DNA from: Fomitopsis serialis | Lineage: Eukaryota > Basidiomycota > Agaricomycetes > Polyporales > Fomitopsidaceae | Assembly (NCBI RefSeq): GCF_022376445.1 | Contig: NW_025955051.1 | Span: 1 to 64,000, forward strand | DNA length: 64,000 bases | Direction: 5' to 3' | Part shown: positions 46,090 to 57,872 of the stretch, in pieces | Numbering within the stretch: position 1 is the first letter of the stretch | Layout of the letters: every line of letters begins with the position of its first letter | The notes under the pieces: model-generated | What the model was told of the DNA's origin: nothing | What the model saw: the letters and a program-made list of their open reading frames with translations, nothing else | Databases searched by the model: none | Position numbers and translations under genes: made by a program

Positions 46090-46258
46090 GATTGACTTCA
46101 AATCAGACCTCATTTGGCAGGCCACGATCTCCTTCGGTGCGCTCAATGGGAACTTAGCATATTCTCGGCTTTAACAAACAGCGTTTCTCAGGAAGCCGCA
46201 ACAACGAGGAGCCACGTACCTACTCAGACGACCCGCTCCTCGACATCATCTTCAGTAC
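46090..46258 (+). other. Coding-like fragment of unknown family
   Basis: The plus strand reads DLIWQATISFGALNGNLAYS, then in a shifted frame NKQRFSGSRNNEEPRTYSDD and PLLDIIFS. Composition and charge pattern look like a real protein exon, but the frame changes at about 46165 and no start, stop or family can be given. It is possibly a dead exon between block C and the hydrolases. Confidence 0.3.
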
Positions 46259-46677
46259 GTTGTTGTGGCAGACAAACAAGGTCTTGGTGTAACTTCTACT
46301 AGCATTCTCCACTCGTGAGCCCCTGGCGCGTGTAATGTGCGTCAGCGTTAGCGTTCATTGTCCAGAAGACAGCTGCTACATCCATGATGATCCAAGAGGC
46401 TCCGACTCCATATCTAACCAACATGCGATCTCACGTACTCGCTGGCGCAGGTAATGCTCTGGCCTTGTATCCGCTCGACAAAGGGTCTGCATACGTGACA
46501 AGAAAATCACACAGGTATTCGATGCAATGCCATATGAATATACTGTACAGGAGACGAGTTACTTGAATACCAGTCATCGAGAATCGAGTGCAGTACGACT
46601 CCAAGCCCGTAACAGCTCGCGGAACACGTGGATGTCTTGGTCTATTGTACACTAGGCAGGAGGTTCGCCGTATGTCC

Positions 46678-47857
46678 CTACGCCAACGCTTCAAGATAAG
46701 CCTGGATGGCTTTTTCCGGGTCATCCCAGTGCATCTGTTGGCCAGTCAGGGGGGAGAACGGGCTTTGTTCAATGTATACGCACGAAATGGTTGACACCTG
46801 GAATCATCTTGTAGTTGACGAAGCCGCCGCCGCGTTCCTTGTCCTCGTCTTGGATCGTCCAGAACGACGCGATAGAGAACGAGGGGGTAACATCTCCCGT
46901 CAAGGACCATACCTTCAGCTCTGGGAGCCGGGCACGCACGTCGCGATCGAAACACGCCCTGCGGTACATGGCGAGAGCTTGCGCCATGGTACAAAACATG
47001 GCTGGGCCCTCCGGGACTTCCTCTACGAACTCCTGACGATCTTCGGGGGACATGGCGTAAATCGTCGGACGGCGTGACACGGAGGGGACGATATAGGAGA
47101 GAACGTTCGTGTCGCGTGTTGAGAGGTCCCCGTGGTCGAAGTACGACGTGATCCACTGGGTGAAGAACGGTTCATGACACTTCTCGGGGATGGAGGGATC
47201 GATCTGCGGCGACCAGGTGCCCGGGGGAAGCGGCATGCCAAGGCAGAGAGACGGTGGTTCTTCCAGCAGGAGTCAGATGTGCGAGGCACCACCATCTGGA
47301 GAGATACATACCTTGTAGAATCAACGCGCGCATGTACGATGCGAGCCGTTTCTGCGCAGCCGGAGGCAGCCTATCGACGTATGCCACGGCGGACAGCGTG
47401 GACACATTCCCTGCGGACCAACCCAGCAGACCCACACCGCCGCCCTTGCGATCAACGGCGATTGGAGGTATGTTGTGTTTCTGGATAAAAGCGTCGATGA
47501 AGCTTGCTATTTCGAGGCCTCTGTTGGCAATGTATGTCGCCTTGTCTTCGTCAGACCCCGCGAGTGGTGCAGTTGCCTCTGCTTGGGTCAGGGGGGTAGA
47601 GCCGGTGTAGCCACGTCGGTTTATGGCAACGACGCGAAGGTTCGAGGAGTGCGCCAAAGCCTGTATCTTCTTGAAGATGGCTGAAAGTCGCGTAAGGACC
47701 CAGGCAGGCGGCTGGTGTTGGACAACTTACGCCCGATGAAGCCCATGCCGTGGACCATAAACAACGTGATATACGGGGTTGAGCTGGTACTCGGAGGAGC
47801 ACCGCTATCAGTATAGCGGAGCTCGATGCCCTGGTCGTTGATGACGAGAGAGGACAT
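46678..47857 (-). CDS. Alpha/beta hydrolase, copy H1
   Basis: Serine hydrolase of the alpha/beta fold. Start MSSLVINDQGIELRYTDSGA (47857), then TLFMVHGMGF with the HG oxyanion-hole turn. After an intron come FKKIQALAHSSNLRVVAINR, RGYTGSTPLTQAEATAPLAG, FIDAFIQKHNIPP, GGGVGLLGWSAGNVSTLSAV (GxSxG nucleophile elbow, Ser in GWSAG), EPPSLCLGMPLPPGTWSPQI, SYFDHGDLSTRDTNVLSYIV, LPELKVWSLTGDVTPSFSIA and MIPGVNHF, the likely catalytic histidine. The short last exon is MHWDDPEKAIQAYLEALA, with the stop at 46678. Four exons; all introns are canonical and match copies H2 and H3 exactly in position. Length is about 340 residues. The substrate (ester, lactone or epoxide) is not known. Confidence 0.87.
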
Positions 47858-47861
47858 GACG

Positions 47862-49390
47862 AGCGGGGCGACGATGGGAGATTGAGGACGCGACTGACGA
47901 TTTCGCAACTGGTTACGAAAGGCGGACAGGATAGGCATGCGGATAGGATCTTTGTAGCAGAAGGGAGACGCGGTTTATACAACGGCTGGACTCTGCAACA
48001 CTGTCACATGGAGATCACGTTTACGATGCTGCATAGAAAAGGAACTCGATGACCATAAGGACAGGCCGTGGTATTCGGAGCATGGCGTATTCAAATCCGC
48101 ATCGCTGTCGTTCGGATGTGCCATGGAATGGGTACCATGCGTGGCTGCGTTTACCTAACAAGGAGCTGGGCCGTGATTGGTACCAGACATGCAGTAGCTC
48201 TCGTATGTAGGTTTCCCAAATCCCAACTGGAGCCTGCTGTCGGCTCCGATTCCCTTGGAAGCGATGGTCATCAACTCTCCGGAAGAACATAGCCGCATCT
48301 GAACCTACGTATCAGCGCGCGGACAGATATAATGGTGGATTCGAATCCTTCCTCGAGTTGATCTGTTACGGAGCGGAGCAAGAGGGGATTCCATTAGACA
48401 AGCTTCCATCTTGGGCGTAAACTCTGTTCGATGTTCTCCGTTTCTACATAACCCGTCACATGTCACACCCAATTCTGGGGAATGGAAGGACCGTTGGCAC
48501 CGCCGCCTCCGAATACGGATTACTTACCCATCCTCCGCGGTCACGCGCCAGTGACTACACATGACCGTGGCTCATCATGTCAATACGTGTTTGAGGAACT
48601 ACGGTGGTATTCGACGATGAATGTTGCGTTGATTCCTGGGGATCTCCCAGTGGCTGCACGCTAGCCCAGTTACATTAACGCGATGATCGTTTCGGCAGTA
48701 GGACGAGAGGTTGTCCACCGCAGAATGCTTCGATAGGACGCCACAATTTCAATTGCAAGTCATCTCATGGTTGACAACTTCCATCATACTGACTTCCGCC
48801 GACGTGTATGCACGGAGTTGTCTTCTTACCTTCCATTTCTCATCTGCGGTTGAGCGTGGCCATTCATGGCTGTGCGCACGTACCGGGCCTGGGGCCTAGG
48901 TTTCATCAACCGAATAGGCCGGATGATTGTGTACATGCCTTATCCATCACACCCAACTTGAAGGCCGTGTAGGGTGCCATGGATCCGGATGAGCCCTGAG
49001 AGTGCGCATACCTGTCATTGACAGGAGGCGTTGTTTCGGGCTGAACTAGAGGATGATCCGAGTCGACGGGGAGAGCGGTACGATTCAACGCTGAGTCGTG
49101 TTTACGCAATGCAGGGAGCCAACCATGTGTGCGTAGAACACTAGCATATCAACATCCTACCTCCTACATTACTTGGGGGCAGTATCAACAATGCCAACAC
49201 GGAAGCATAGTTCTATAGCATACCGTATCTCACAAACGGGCACCTAGCCGAGTTGACGACACATTACTGATGCATACTAAACCCCCAATGCATGCGCGAT
49301 GAAATGAAGTCGAGATGAGACAGGCGAGCGGTGAACGATCCCGATTGGGAAATATCCATACTACTTGAACGTCGTTCGCTATATGACCAA
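47862..49390. other. Spacer between hydrolase copies; degenerate R repeat
   Basis: This is the upstream region of H1 and downstream region of H2. There are no genes I can name. A degenerate R copy (R4) lies at 48379-48420. Confidence 0.4.
48379..48420 (+). repeat. Short dispersed repeat R, degenerate copy R4
   Basis: AAGAGGGGATTCCATTAGAC followed by AAGCTTCCATCTTGGGCG resembles R1 (AGGATTCCATTTAGTCACCA, then TGCTTGGGCG) with several substitutions and a loss inside TTTAGTCA. Confidence 0.45.
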
Positions 49391-49393
49391 GCC

Positions 49394-50575
49394 CTACGCT
49401 AATGCTTCGAGATAGGCCTGAACGGCCTTCTCAGGGTCATCCCAGTGCATCTTCAGTGCGTCAGTCAGTAGGTTGAACAGTGGCTCGTCGATGCCTACGC
49501 ACGAAGTGATTAACGCCTGGAATCATCTTGTAGTGAACGAAACCTCCTCCGCGTTCATTGTCATCATCTTGAATCGCCCAGAACGCCGCGATAGAAAAGG
49601 AGCAGGTAACATCCCCTGTCAGGAACCATACATTCAGCTCTGAAAGCTGCGCACGCGCGGCGCGATCGAAGCACGCCCTGCGGTACATGGCCAGAGCTTG
49701 CGGCATGGTAGAAAGCATGATTGCGCTCTCGGCTACTTCCTCGACAAACTCCCGCCGATCGTCGTCGGACATAGAGTAGATGGACGGACGGCGTAGAATA
49801 GAAGGCACTACATAGGACAAAACGTCCGTATCGCGCGTTGAGAGGTCCCCGTGGTCGAAGTACGACGTGATCCACTGAGTGAAGAATGATTTATGCCATT
49901 TCTTTGGGATGGATGGAGAGAGACCCGGTGACCATGTCCCTGCTGGAAGAGGGATGCCCAGAGATCCAGAAGGCGGTTCTTCGCTCAATAATCAGACGGG
50001 CGACTCAACAAACTTTTGAGCTACAATACCTTGCATAACTAACGCGCGCATGTACAAAGCGAGCCGTTTCTGCACCTCCGGGGGCAACGCGCCGACGTGA
50101 GCCACAGCGGAAACCGTAGACACGTTCCCAGCGGACCAGCCAAGAAGGCCTACACCACCGCCCTTGCGACCAGCGGCGATGGGAGGTATGTTGTGTTTCT
50201 GGATGAAGATGTCTATGAAACTTGCTATCTCTATCCCTCTGTTCGCAATATACGCCGCCTTGTCTTCGTCGGAGCCGGTTAGAGGAGCAGCGGCTTCTTC
50301 CGGGGTGAAGGGGGTAGATCCCGCATACCCACGTCGGTTTATGGCAACGACGCGAAGGTTCGAGGAGTGCGCCAAAGCCTGGATTTTCTTGAAGATGGCT
50401 GAGTATAGCGTGAGTATCGAGGTAAGAGGATAATGTTGAGTAACGTACGCCCCGTAAAGCCCATACCATGGACCATGAACAACGTCATGTAAGGGGTCGA
50501 GCTGGTATTTGGAGGAGCACCGCTATCAGTGTAGCGGAGCTCGACGCCTTGATCGTTGATGACGAGGGATGTCAT
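49394..50575 (-). CDS. Alpha/beta hydrolase, copy H2
   Basis: Tandem paralogue of H1 in the same orientation with the same four exons. Start MTSLVINDQGVELRYTDSGA (50575), then FMVHGMGFTG, NLRVVAINRRGYAGSTPFTP, FIDIFIQKHNIPPIAAGRKG, GLLGWSAGNVSTVSAVAHVG (GWSAG nucleophile), EPPSGSLGIPLPAGTWSPGL, SYFDHGDLSTRDTDVLSYVV, SMSDDDRREFVEEVAES, LNVWFLTGDVTCSFSIAAFW, MIPGVNHF and the terminal MHWDDPEKAVQAYLEALA. It stops at 49394. All three introns keep the frame, and no stop or shift was found, so it should be functional. It begins 215 bp from the left target-site duplication of the 2.6 kb transposon, so its promoter may have been altered by that insertion. Confidence 0.87.
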
Positions 50576-50789
50576 GGCGCGCAGAGCAACTGGAACGAGA
50601 ACGCGCCTTGAAGCCGCGCACACGGAGGTCAGTTGTAGTGTATAGATCGATACGAGCACGGATTCAAGACCGTACCAGGCGTGTATGTGGAGAGAATTGG
50701 GCCTAGTGTACGAAGTCAGTGAACAGCGAGATAGGATGTGGTCACGGTGATCTAACCTTCCTCTTTCGGTGATAATTGCCTACTTCTCA

Positions 50790-50797
50790 ACAATGCC
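50790..50797. repeat. Left target-site duplication of the 2.6 kb transposon
   Basis: ACAATGCC directly precedes the left terminal inverted repeat; the identical octamer follows the right end at 53424-53431. Confidence 0.9.
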
Positions 50798-51342
50798 CAC
50801 CTCGCTCTCGGATATCTCCCGGCTGATAAGCTCTTGATACGGGTATCGTATCGCGTAGCTAACGAGATCAGTTAGCCCTGTCCCCGCATACCACGCAATT
50901 TACCATTGCTACCACCGTCCCCTTTCCTCGTTAAGGTAATCATCCCCTCCACCTCTCCCTTGCCCAAGTCCGGTATCCCTCGAGCAGCGCACGTGCTACG
51001 TGGCTGAGGGCGCTTCCCTCAAGATCACGGATCTCTCCCGATCCCCGGGCGTCGCGCCCGACGTTCGGTAAGCCGACGCCACGCCCGCTGAGCTCGCCGC
51101 CACCGCGCACGGGCCCATCGCATCGCGCTCACCGTCGACGACCATGGCGAGCCCGTGCGGAGATCGGGTCCGCGTTGACTCTGACGCGCGGCTGGGTGGC
51201 GCGTGCCCGAGCCTCGCGGGCACTCCCACGGTCGTTGATCGGGTGATTCCCACGCGCGCTCGCCACCGCGTCCGGCGCTGTGCTCGCTGTCGGCGACGAC
51301 GAGCACGAATATCTCGCTCCCCTCTCCGTTTCTCGTCGCGAT
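50798..51342 (+). repeat. Left terminal inverted repeat
   Basis: GC-rich 545 bp arm. The 120-codon open frame it contains on the minus strand (50996-51358) has an exact twin in the right arm; it is Arg-rich and has no family signature, and is best seen as a by-product of base composition. Confidence 0.93.
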
Positions 51343-52878
51343 CTTTTGGATCATACATTTAGTAGTGATACTTACACTGTATATAAGCTTACCAAGTGTA
51401 TACAATGTGTTGTTACCTCGGAATAGTATGACTATCTCCCCAGTGATACCTACCCAGTACCCATCAATAGAGCGGCCAGAAGTGAGAATAATATGGTCTG
51501 ATGAGCTCTAGAGAACTGCTATGATTATCCACAAGCAATAAATAGTGTTTGATGAAGGATTACTGGCCCCAAAATGCGAAACTTCGCCACAAGGGGGCAT
51601 GCATAACATCACAACCACTCCACTGTAGCTCATGAAAGCTCTACCAGTATGTTGCAAGCACATTCATGTACGTTTTTGTGTATACTCACAGTATCAGGAC
51701 TAGTATATGTGCCTCAATGTTATGAGAATGTTCACATGTACAAAAAGCATATTCATTCATTTGGAGCCTCTACATGCATCCAGACATTATGAATACTTCT
51801 CAGAATGTACATTTGCATCATATCTGTATGTGCTTACACCTACAATACATTTCTGAGACGAGATGACAAGGGCATGCATTCAATTGGCTATAGGGGGCTA
51901 CAGGAAGGAGAAGAACATATCACATCATCTCCTGTGGTTGGATTGTCTCCAAACATGGTATGCAATATGTGTTGTATATCTAAATGCTATATGTGAAGTC
52001 TCTTGGGGATTGGACAAGCAGGAGGTCGTGTAGAGCGAGACGAACATCGTCTCGGGCAGTTCGGGGACATGCCCGAAGCGGTGCCCGAGTGAACATCGCT
52101 CGAGTGCATTGCACACTTAACGAGCATACGGGCGCTTTCACGCCACTACGACCACTTCTGCATACAGACCCCCTGGCTGTCACCTCATTGACTCCAAACA
52201 GCTTCGGACAAATACTAACATTATTGTACCATTAGTGGGTCCTATTTCCGTTTTATCCGATGCCAATAAAGGACGAGGTGCACGATTCCGACTCACTCCT
52301 TTTCTCAGCCACTAGGTCAGCCACCAGTGTGAACATCATCGCATCGCAAGGTATGCATATAATCCTGTTATGATTTAGTACCCTAGCATTGTTGGTTAGC
52401 ACTAATAGATGCTAAAACATCGAAGATCTGTGTATAGACATGCATTAGCTGCTGTGCAACAGAGCCAGCCATATGTGTAGCATCCCACCTACATTTGACC
52501 TCTATCACCCCCAGTTGCTGCAGATACCGTACAACAAGTAGTGAGTAGGCATAGATGCATTCCATGAGTATATTAGTACTATTTGTCTGAGTACCAGTAC
52601 ATTGGTTGAGGTGTTATACATGGCCACTTATGGCGGAGTTTTCACTTACAGGGCAGGACAACTTGCTCATAGTATTGAAAGACTAGTTGTGTATCATGAT
52701 AGCAGTAGTAATAAGTATAAAAGAGCACATTTTGCTCGCTTTTGACCGCTCTATCCGTGCATAATGCCGAGGCATGATTGGATGTAAAATCATACAATTC
52801 CGAGGTAACTACTGATTATATATACAGTGGAAGCCTATATACGGTGTTCAATTTGATACTATATGTATGTAGCACGAA

Positions 52879-53423
52879 ATCACGACGAGAAACGGAGAGG
52901 GGAGCGAGATATTCGTGCTCGTCGTCGCCGACAGCGAGCACAGCGCCGGACGCGGTGGCGAGCGCGCGTGGGAATCACCCGATCAACGACCGTGGGAGTG
53001 CCCGCGAGGCTCGGGCACGCGCCACCCAGCCGCGCGTCAGAGTCAACGCGGACCCGATCTCCGCACGGGCTCGCCATGGTCGTCGACGGTGAGCGCGATG
53101 CGATGGGCCCGTGCGCGGTGGCGGCGAGCTCAGCGGGCGTGGCGTCGGCTTACCGAACGTCGGGCGCGACGCCCGGGGATCGGGAGAGATCCGTGATCTT
53201 GAGGGAAGCGCCCTCAGCCACGTAGCACGTGCGCTGCTCGAGGGATACCGGACTTGGGCAAGGGAGAGGTGGAGGGGATGATTACCTTAACGAGGAAAGG
53301 GGACGGTGGTAGCAATGGTAAATTGCGTGGTATGCGGGGACAGGGCTAACTGATCTCGTTAGCTACGCGATACGATACCCGTATCAAGAGCTTATCAGCC
53401 GGGAGATATCCGAGAGCGAGGTG
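52879..53423 (-). repeat. Right terminal inverted repeat
   Basis: Reverse complement of the left arm. The inner limit is set where CCGTTTCTCGTCG stops being followed by the same sequence on the two sides. Confidence 0.93.
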
Positions 53424-53431
53424 ACAATGCC
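53424..53431. repeat. Right target-site duplication of the 2.6 kb transposon
   Basis: ACAATGCC directly follows the right inverted repeat. Removing the element and one copy rebuilds a continuous CTCAACAATGCCACGCG site. Confidence 0.9.
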
Positions 53432-54940
53432 ACGCGCCGAGCATAGCGTCTCCGGAACAAAAGACGCAGCATACTGCGGCCCATTCTTCTCTCGACTCAC
53501 AGGCGTGATCAACTATCAAGCACGATGTGTCCCTGAGACTTCCGTGCATGGAACCTATTCAAGTGTGACATGACACGAGCTCCAACTAGATCATCGAAGA
53601 TATAGTAGTAGACAAGAGAGCGAACTCCGAGTCCGATACTTGGAGCAGTGCCTCGCGCTACATCATGCTGTCGGCGTCTAATGATAGATTCCGGCTTCTC
53701 GCCGTCGCGCTGAGGCTATGACAAGAATTAAAAAGGAGTACTGCTCCGATCCACTGTCGCAGATTCAAGTTCTGGATATCCTTCATAGATAAGAAGTGTT
53801 CCATGTTGGTGGGCAGACGCGAGAGGCTGTTCACTGTAACGTACTTGAGCATGCACAGAAGCGGAGAACAGCGTACTGCAGTGGCTCAGTGAGGTTTGGA
53901 TGTGTTCTTTAGGTTTACAGTCGCCGGAGGAAACTCGCGGCGGAGAGAGCTATTTCGAGATCACAGTGACTCAATCACATAGTGACATGATGACGGTGTC
54001 ATATCAAGTAGATATGTTACGTCTATCAAGGCCCGTATGTGACAAATATCCAACTACTAGAATCATCAGTGGCATCATGACATCTTGTGGAGGAGGCTCA
54101 GAACGCGGAAGATCTTACCAGATACCACCAGATCTCTCGAGGAGACTCCGGAAACATCAAGTTCGCTCAGGAAATGGCGGAAGCTGAACAGATAAGATAG
54201 GATCATGTAGGAACTTGCCTGATCTGGTACGACCGGGTCAGAACACTTCGAATCATGTGCTGCTCCGGTACGTCGACGTCCCCGACCTGGCATGTCCTAT
54301 CTCATGCTGCCACCTCGTCACCTCAGGCCTTAAGAGGTCCTCATGCTCATATCAACGCTTCAATCGATGAAATTCATGGTTTCCGGTGATACTGGTGTAT
54401 TCACGTAAGCTTTACTACCGGCCATATGTTCTATAGTAAGGGAGAGTGGTTCCGCTTTGGGACGCAGGCACTTCTGCTTTCGGGAATCTACGACGGAGGA
54501 GGTGAGTACCATTATGATTAAGTTCTGACCGGTGCCGCACGCTCGAAACGGGCAGACACGGGCGACTCGCCTTAGCTTTCGTGGAGATATTCCTGTGCAG
54601 CTGCACGGGTGACCATCTTGTCAACTTGAGAACTATTGATAGACATGCCAGTGTACAGGGCCGTATGAGGAGCGCGCCAGTGACTTGGCCCTATTTCCAG
54701 GGGCCCCGCGGTCTCTTCATCCGCATATGGTTCCGTATATTACAAGCATATCATCACGAGCTCTAACCCAGGCGTCGGCGGTGAGCGCGTTCGGATACAG
54801 CAGGCCAGCGGCTACTACCTGCATCACTGTCGCGATCATTCATGCACGTCGGAGCTCGCGAGGAAGGTGATATAGCCCCATGGAAGTATATAACAAGTGT
54901 CTCAAGAGGCGGCGAGACATTGGCAGCGAGCTTCCTTCGC
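53432..54940. other. No recognisable gene
   Basis: A minus-strand frame at 53658-53852 (leucine-rich, F-box-like in feel: SLSRLPTNMEHFLSMKDIQN) and a plus frame at 53900-54187 are open, but neither can be extended into a known domain. Confidence 0.35.
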
Positions 54941-54947
54941 AATCACC

Positions 54948-56784
54948 ATGAACGCAACCACGGCGCCCGAAAATCCGATTGTCCTCAATATTCAGAGTTC
55001 ATATGGCGCACTCATGATCGGGTGCTTCTTATCTTGCGCTGTTTGGGGCATGTCATGCCTGCAAGTGTGAGTACCAGTGACGTCGTGAGACGGTTTATCG
55101 AAGGGCTGACGCACCAATAGTTGTTGGTACTTTTACCAGTAAGGCACACACTTCATACTAACATTTCGTTGCTCATCATGCATCACCCTCAGCTATGGCT
55201 CTTCTGACCGGCGCAGTCTTAAACTTCTTGTAAGATGCTCGCCGGTACAGTTGTCTGCGTGGCATTGCTGAATGGTCCACTCAGGTCGTCTTTTTGTGGT
55301 AAGCTGCCTCATAGAGTGATATTCCGCGCAATGGCATGCAAAACAGGACATACGCAGGATCGCAAGCACCATCGATGAAATATTGCTCTTGGAGTGCAGT
55401 GAGTACCAGTGCTCATGCATATATGGAATGGATACTCAAACGGTATCCAAAGTGTGGCCGGTATTGATTCTACAATGGGGTAAAGTGGAAGGGCTTTCCG
55501 TCATTCAGGAGTAAGTTCGGATTCTGATACTGGCGCGAACACGTAAAATTGACACGCTCGTTCGTAGAGGTATCGTGGTAAGTCCCATCCTCGTATTCTA
55601 TCGCGTAGAACGGCGGTAATCCTGTGATGTTGCCCACAGCAACATGTCTGGGTGTCGGTGAGTCACTGTACATTATGAACTCGAGAGGATCGCTCGTCAA
55701 TCCTCTTCTGCTAGGGAATCATGGCAATTTGCGTTCAATGGTTTTATCTCTATCGTATCTATCAATGTGAGTCTTATTCGGTTCAGCACCCGATCTTGTT
55801 ACTCAGGTTATTGCAGTCAGCGGCAAAAGATGGCTTGTCCCATCTATCATTGTAAGCCTAGTTCACCTGCCAGCTGTAGAGCTCATTGAACTCTACCACA
55901 GGCCGCTATATCCCTCTGGCAGCTTTGTAAGCACTTTCCTCGATGATATACTAGTATACGGTGAAGTGATGTCTTTTTAAGTTGAGTCGATCCGTACGTT
56001 CACTCGTGTTGACCATCGCACCGCATGTCACTGATACGCCTGCTGGTGGGTAGCTCAAAACATTATCATGTGAAACCCTATTTCCATAACGCTGTAACTC
56101 TCGCTGACCTACAATATATGTAGACACCACAAATGGACACTCGTGACATTGTCATCGCGTCCTGTCGTTGTGCGTATTCTCCTATCTGTGAGCATGGCGG
56201 ACTCGACGATTGTTGTTTCGCAGGCCTTGAATATCAGCCTTCGAGCCTGCAGTGCTTGCGTCGATCTGTTCATTGCCATCACGATGTCCTACTATCTAAT
56301 CAAGCAGGGCATACCTAAGTTCTCCCAGTACGTTGGTGACTGTACGAGAAGTTATTGCTACTCACCAGCCATACATATGTAGTACCCAGAAGATGTATTT
56401 CCGACTCTTCCTGATGACCATCAACACGGGAATGTGGACCGCAACTATTGCGACACTTGACTTCATCCTGGTATAGACTCACTTGCTGTCTCACCGAAAA
56501 CTATCGCTCATGCAATTGACTTGTAGATGGCGATTTATAGGGATGACCTATGGTATGCAATATTCGAGTGGCCTCTCGGCTCCTTGTACCTCTGTGTCCT
56601 CCTCGCCAATCTCAATGCAAGGGAGTTCATTCGAGGAAGAGAGCAGATTTGGCACGACATGTCTACTTCGGGAAGAAACAACTTCGCACCAGCAAGTCGT
56701 GGCCCCGTGGCCGCTGACGGTCGCTTGCCAGCACTTTGTGTCACAGCGCAAGCTGGTGTATGTCGTCTCATTCCGAAGATCTGA
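54948..56784 (+). CDS. DUF6534-type multi-pass membrane protein (gene 3)
   Basis: Seven-helix family member in opposite orientation to genes 1 and 2. Start MNATTAPENPIVLNIQSSYG (54948) and ALMIGCFLSCAVWGMSCLQ. Later exons give YGSSDRRSLKLL, an ill-defined middle (55240-55760), VIAVSGKRWLVPSII, QALNISLRACSACVDLFIAI with TMSYYLIKQGIPKFSQ, STQKMYFRLFLMTINTGMWT with ATIATLDFIL, YAIFEWPLGSLYLCVLLANL and NAREFIRG (the YxxxLLAxLNAR signature), and a polar tail ending at 56784. The second to fourth helices cannot be rebuilt cleanly from 55200-55750, and the usual LLDT.H motif is not seen. This copy may therefore be partly decayed although its C-terminal half is well preserved. Confidence 0.62.
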
Positions 56785-56789
56785 CATTT

Positions 56790-57870
56790 ATGCTAATGAA
56801 TGTCTTAGGACATGATGATGGTCAACCTATCCCATGCGGATAGTAAGCAGTCTCAGGATGCGACCGCAGCTACTACGGAAACTAATTCGAAATTCACTGT
56901 ATGTGCACTGCCTCCTTGGAAGTCGTCGGATGATTAATGCGATGACAGGACTACACGGTGTAGATTGCACAGTTGGATCCCTCAAAGATGCTAGGCGGGT
57001 ATGCGAGCGGCAGTCGGCGTCAAGAAGTCAATTGTCGCGTGTACACGTCACTCGGTTGTCCTTATTTGCTCGTCTGCCTCTGTGCTCCAATGAGTTACGG
57101 TAGATAGCTTCTCACTTCTGTCTGCAGAATATCTACCATTGTATCTATGGAATGAGACCTGAAACTCTATGACTATGACAGTACTAGTGCGGCGCCCTAA
57201 GTGGTCCGGGCTGATATGTCTTCCTGATTCATGGCTTCTGCCCGCGCTCACCAAACCTTACTTGCTCGGACGCCCAGAGCCTGGAGTCGAGGCGCGAGCG
57301 CAATGGAGGTATTAATGCCCCGAGCGAGCCGAATTCGTTCCCAAATCCCTTGAGTATTGAATGTTTAGTCACTACTACCTTGACGCTCGAGCGCCGCATG
57401 GGCGCCGCGCGTGACAGCGCTCACTACTTACTAACACGACAATCTCTATACACAACAGCCTGAGACCCCTGTTTACCAATCCTAGATCGAAGTATCCGAC
57501 TCCTACCATCGCATGACTGCGATATTTCACATACGTCGACAAACACACTTACCGGAGGAGCGGGCGCCACTGCGTCCAATACTAGAGTTCAGGCCGCCAC
57601 GTCGGGCAGCGCCCGGTAGGCAGAGAACACGATATATACGGACATATATGATACAGTTTTCACTAACGACAGGACGACATTCACGTGAACTACGAGAGCC
57701 GCAAATTTACAAAAGGCCAGGTCAACGTCACGGTGATCACCGTCTCAGACTAAAGTTCGTGTATCTGTATCTTTTTGCATTGACTTCGTGTCCGATATAT
57801 CCACTGCAACTCACCCTCCGATTGCCAGACTTCAGAGGACGTCCTCATTCATCCCTCTCTGCTCTGCTCA
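56790..57870. other. Intergenic; R5 repeat and promoter of hydrolase H3
   Basis: No gene is recognised. A plus-strand frame open from 57513 through 58739 runs into H3 out of frame and is not a real protein. Confidence 0.45.
57361..57450 (+). repeat. Short dispersed repeat R, copy R5
   Basis: TGTTTAGTCACTACTACC, then GACGCTCGAGCGCCGCATGG and GCGCGTGACAGCGCTCACTA. It matches R1 (TTTAGTCACCA...GCGCCGTAG...GCGTGACAGCACT) and, for CGCTCGAGCGCCG, R2. The GGAGGA tract is absent. R1 and R5 also share a following ACTTACTA...AATCTC stretch. Confidence 0.6.
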
Positions 57871-57872
57871 CC

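Larger units (their letters stand above)
50798..53423. mobile_element. Non-autonomous DNA transposon with 545 bp terminal inverted repeats
   Basis: The element is 2,626 bp long. Both ends read CACCTCGCTCTCGGATATCT inward, and the two arms (50798-51342 and 52879-53423) are almost identical in inverse orientation; I saw no clear mismatch until the last few bases. Similarity then decays over ~50 bp. An 8 bp direct duplication (ACAATGCC) flanks it. The 1.5 kb interior is AT-rich and has no transposase motif or frame above about 80 codons, so the element must be mobilised in trans. Long inverted arms with an 8 bp duplication fit hAT, P-like, KDZ/Zisupton or some Mutator-like elements; the termini alone do not decide. 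Near-identity of the arms implies a recent insertion. Confidence 0.92.

Noticed and set aside
50996..51358. 120-codon Arg-rich open frame, with a twin at 52863-53225
   Set aside because: Both lie inside the GC-rich terminal inverted repeats, have no domain and are explained by composition and by the repeat itself.
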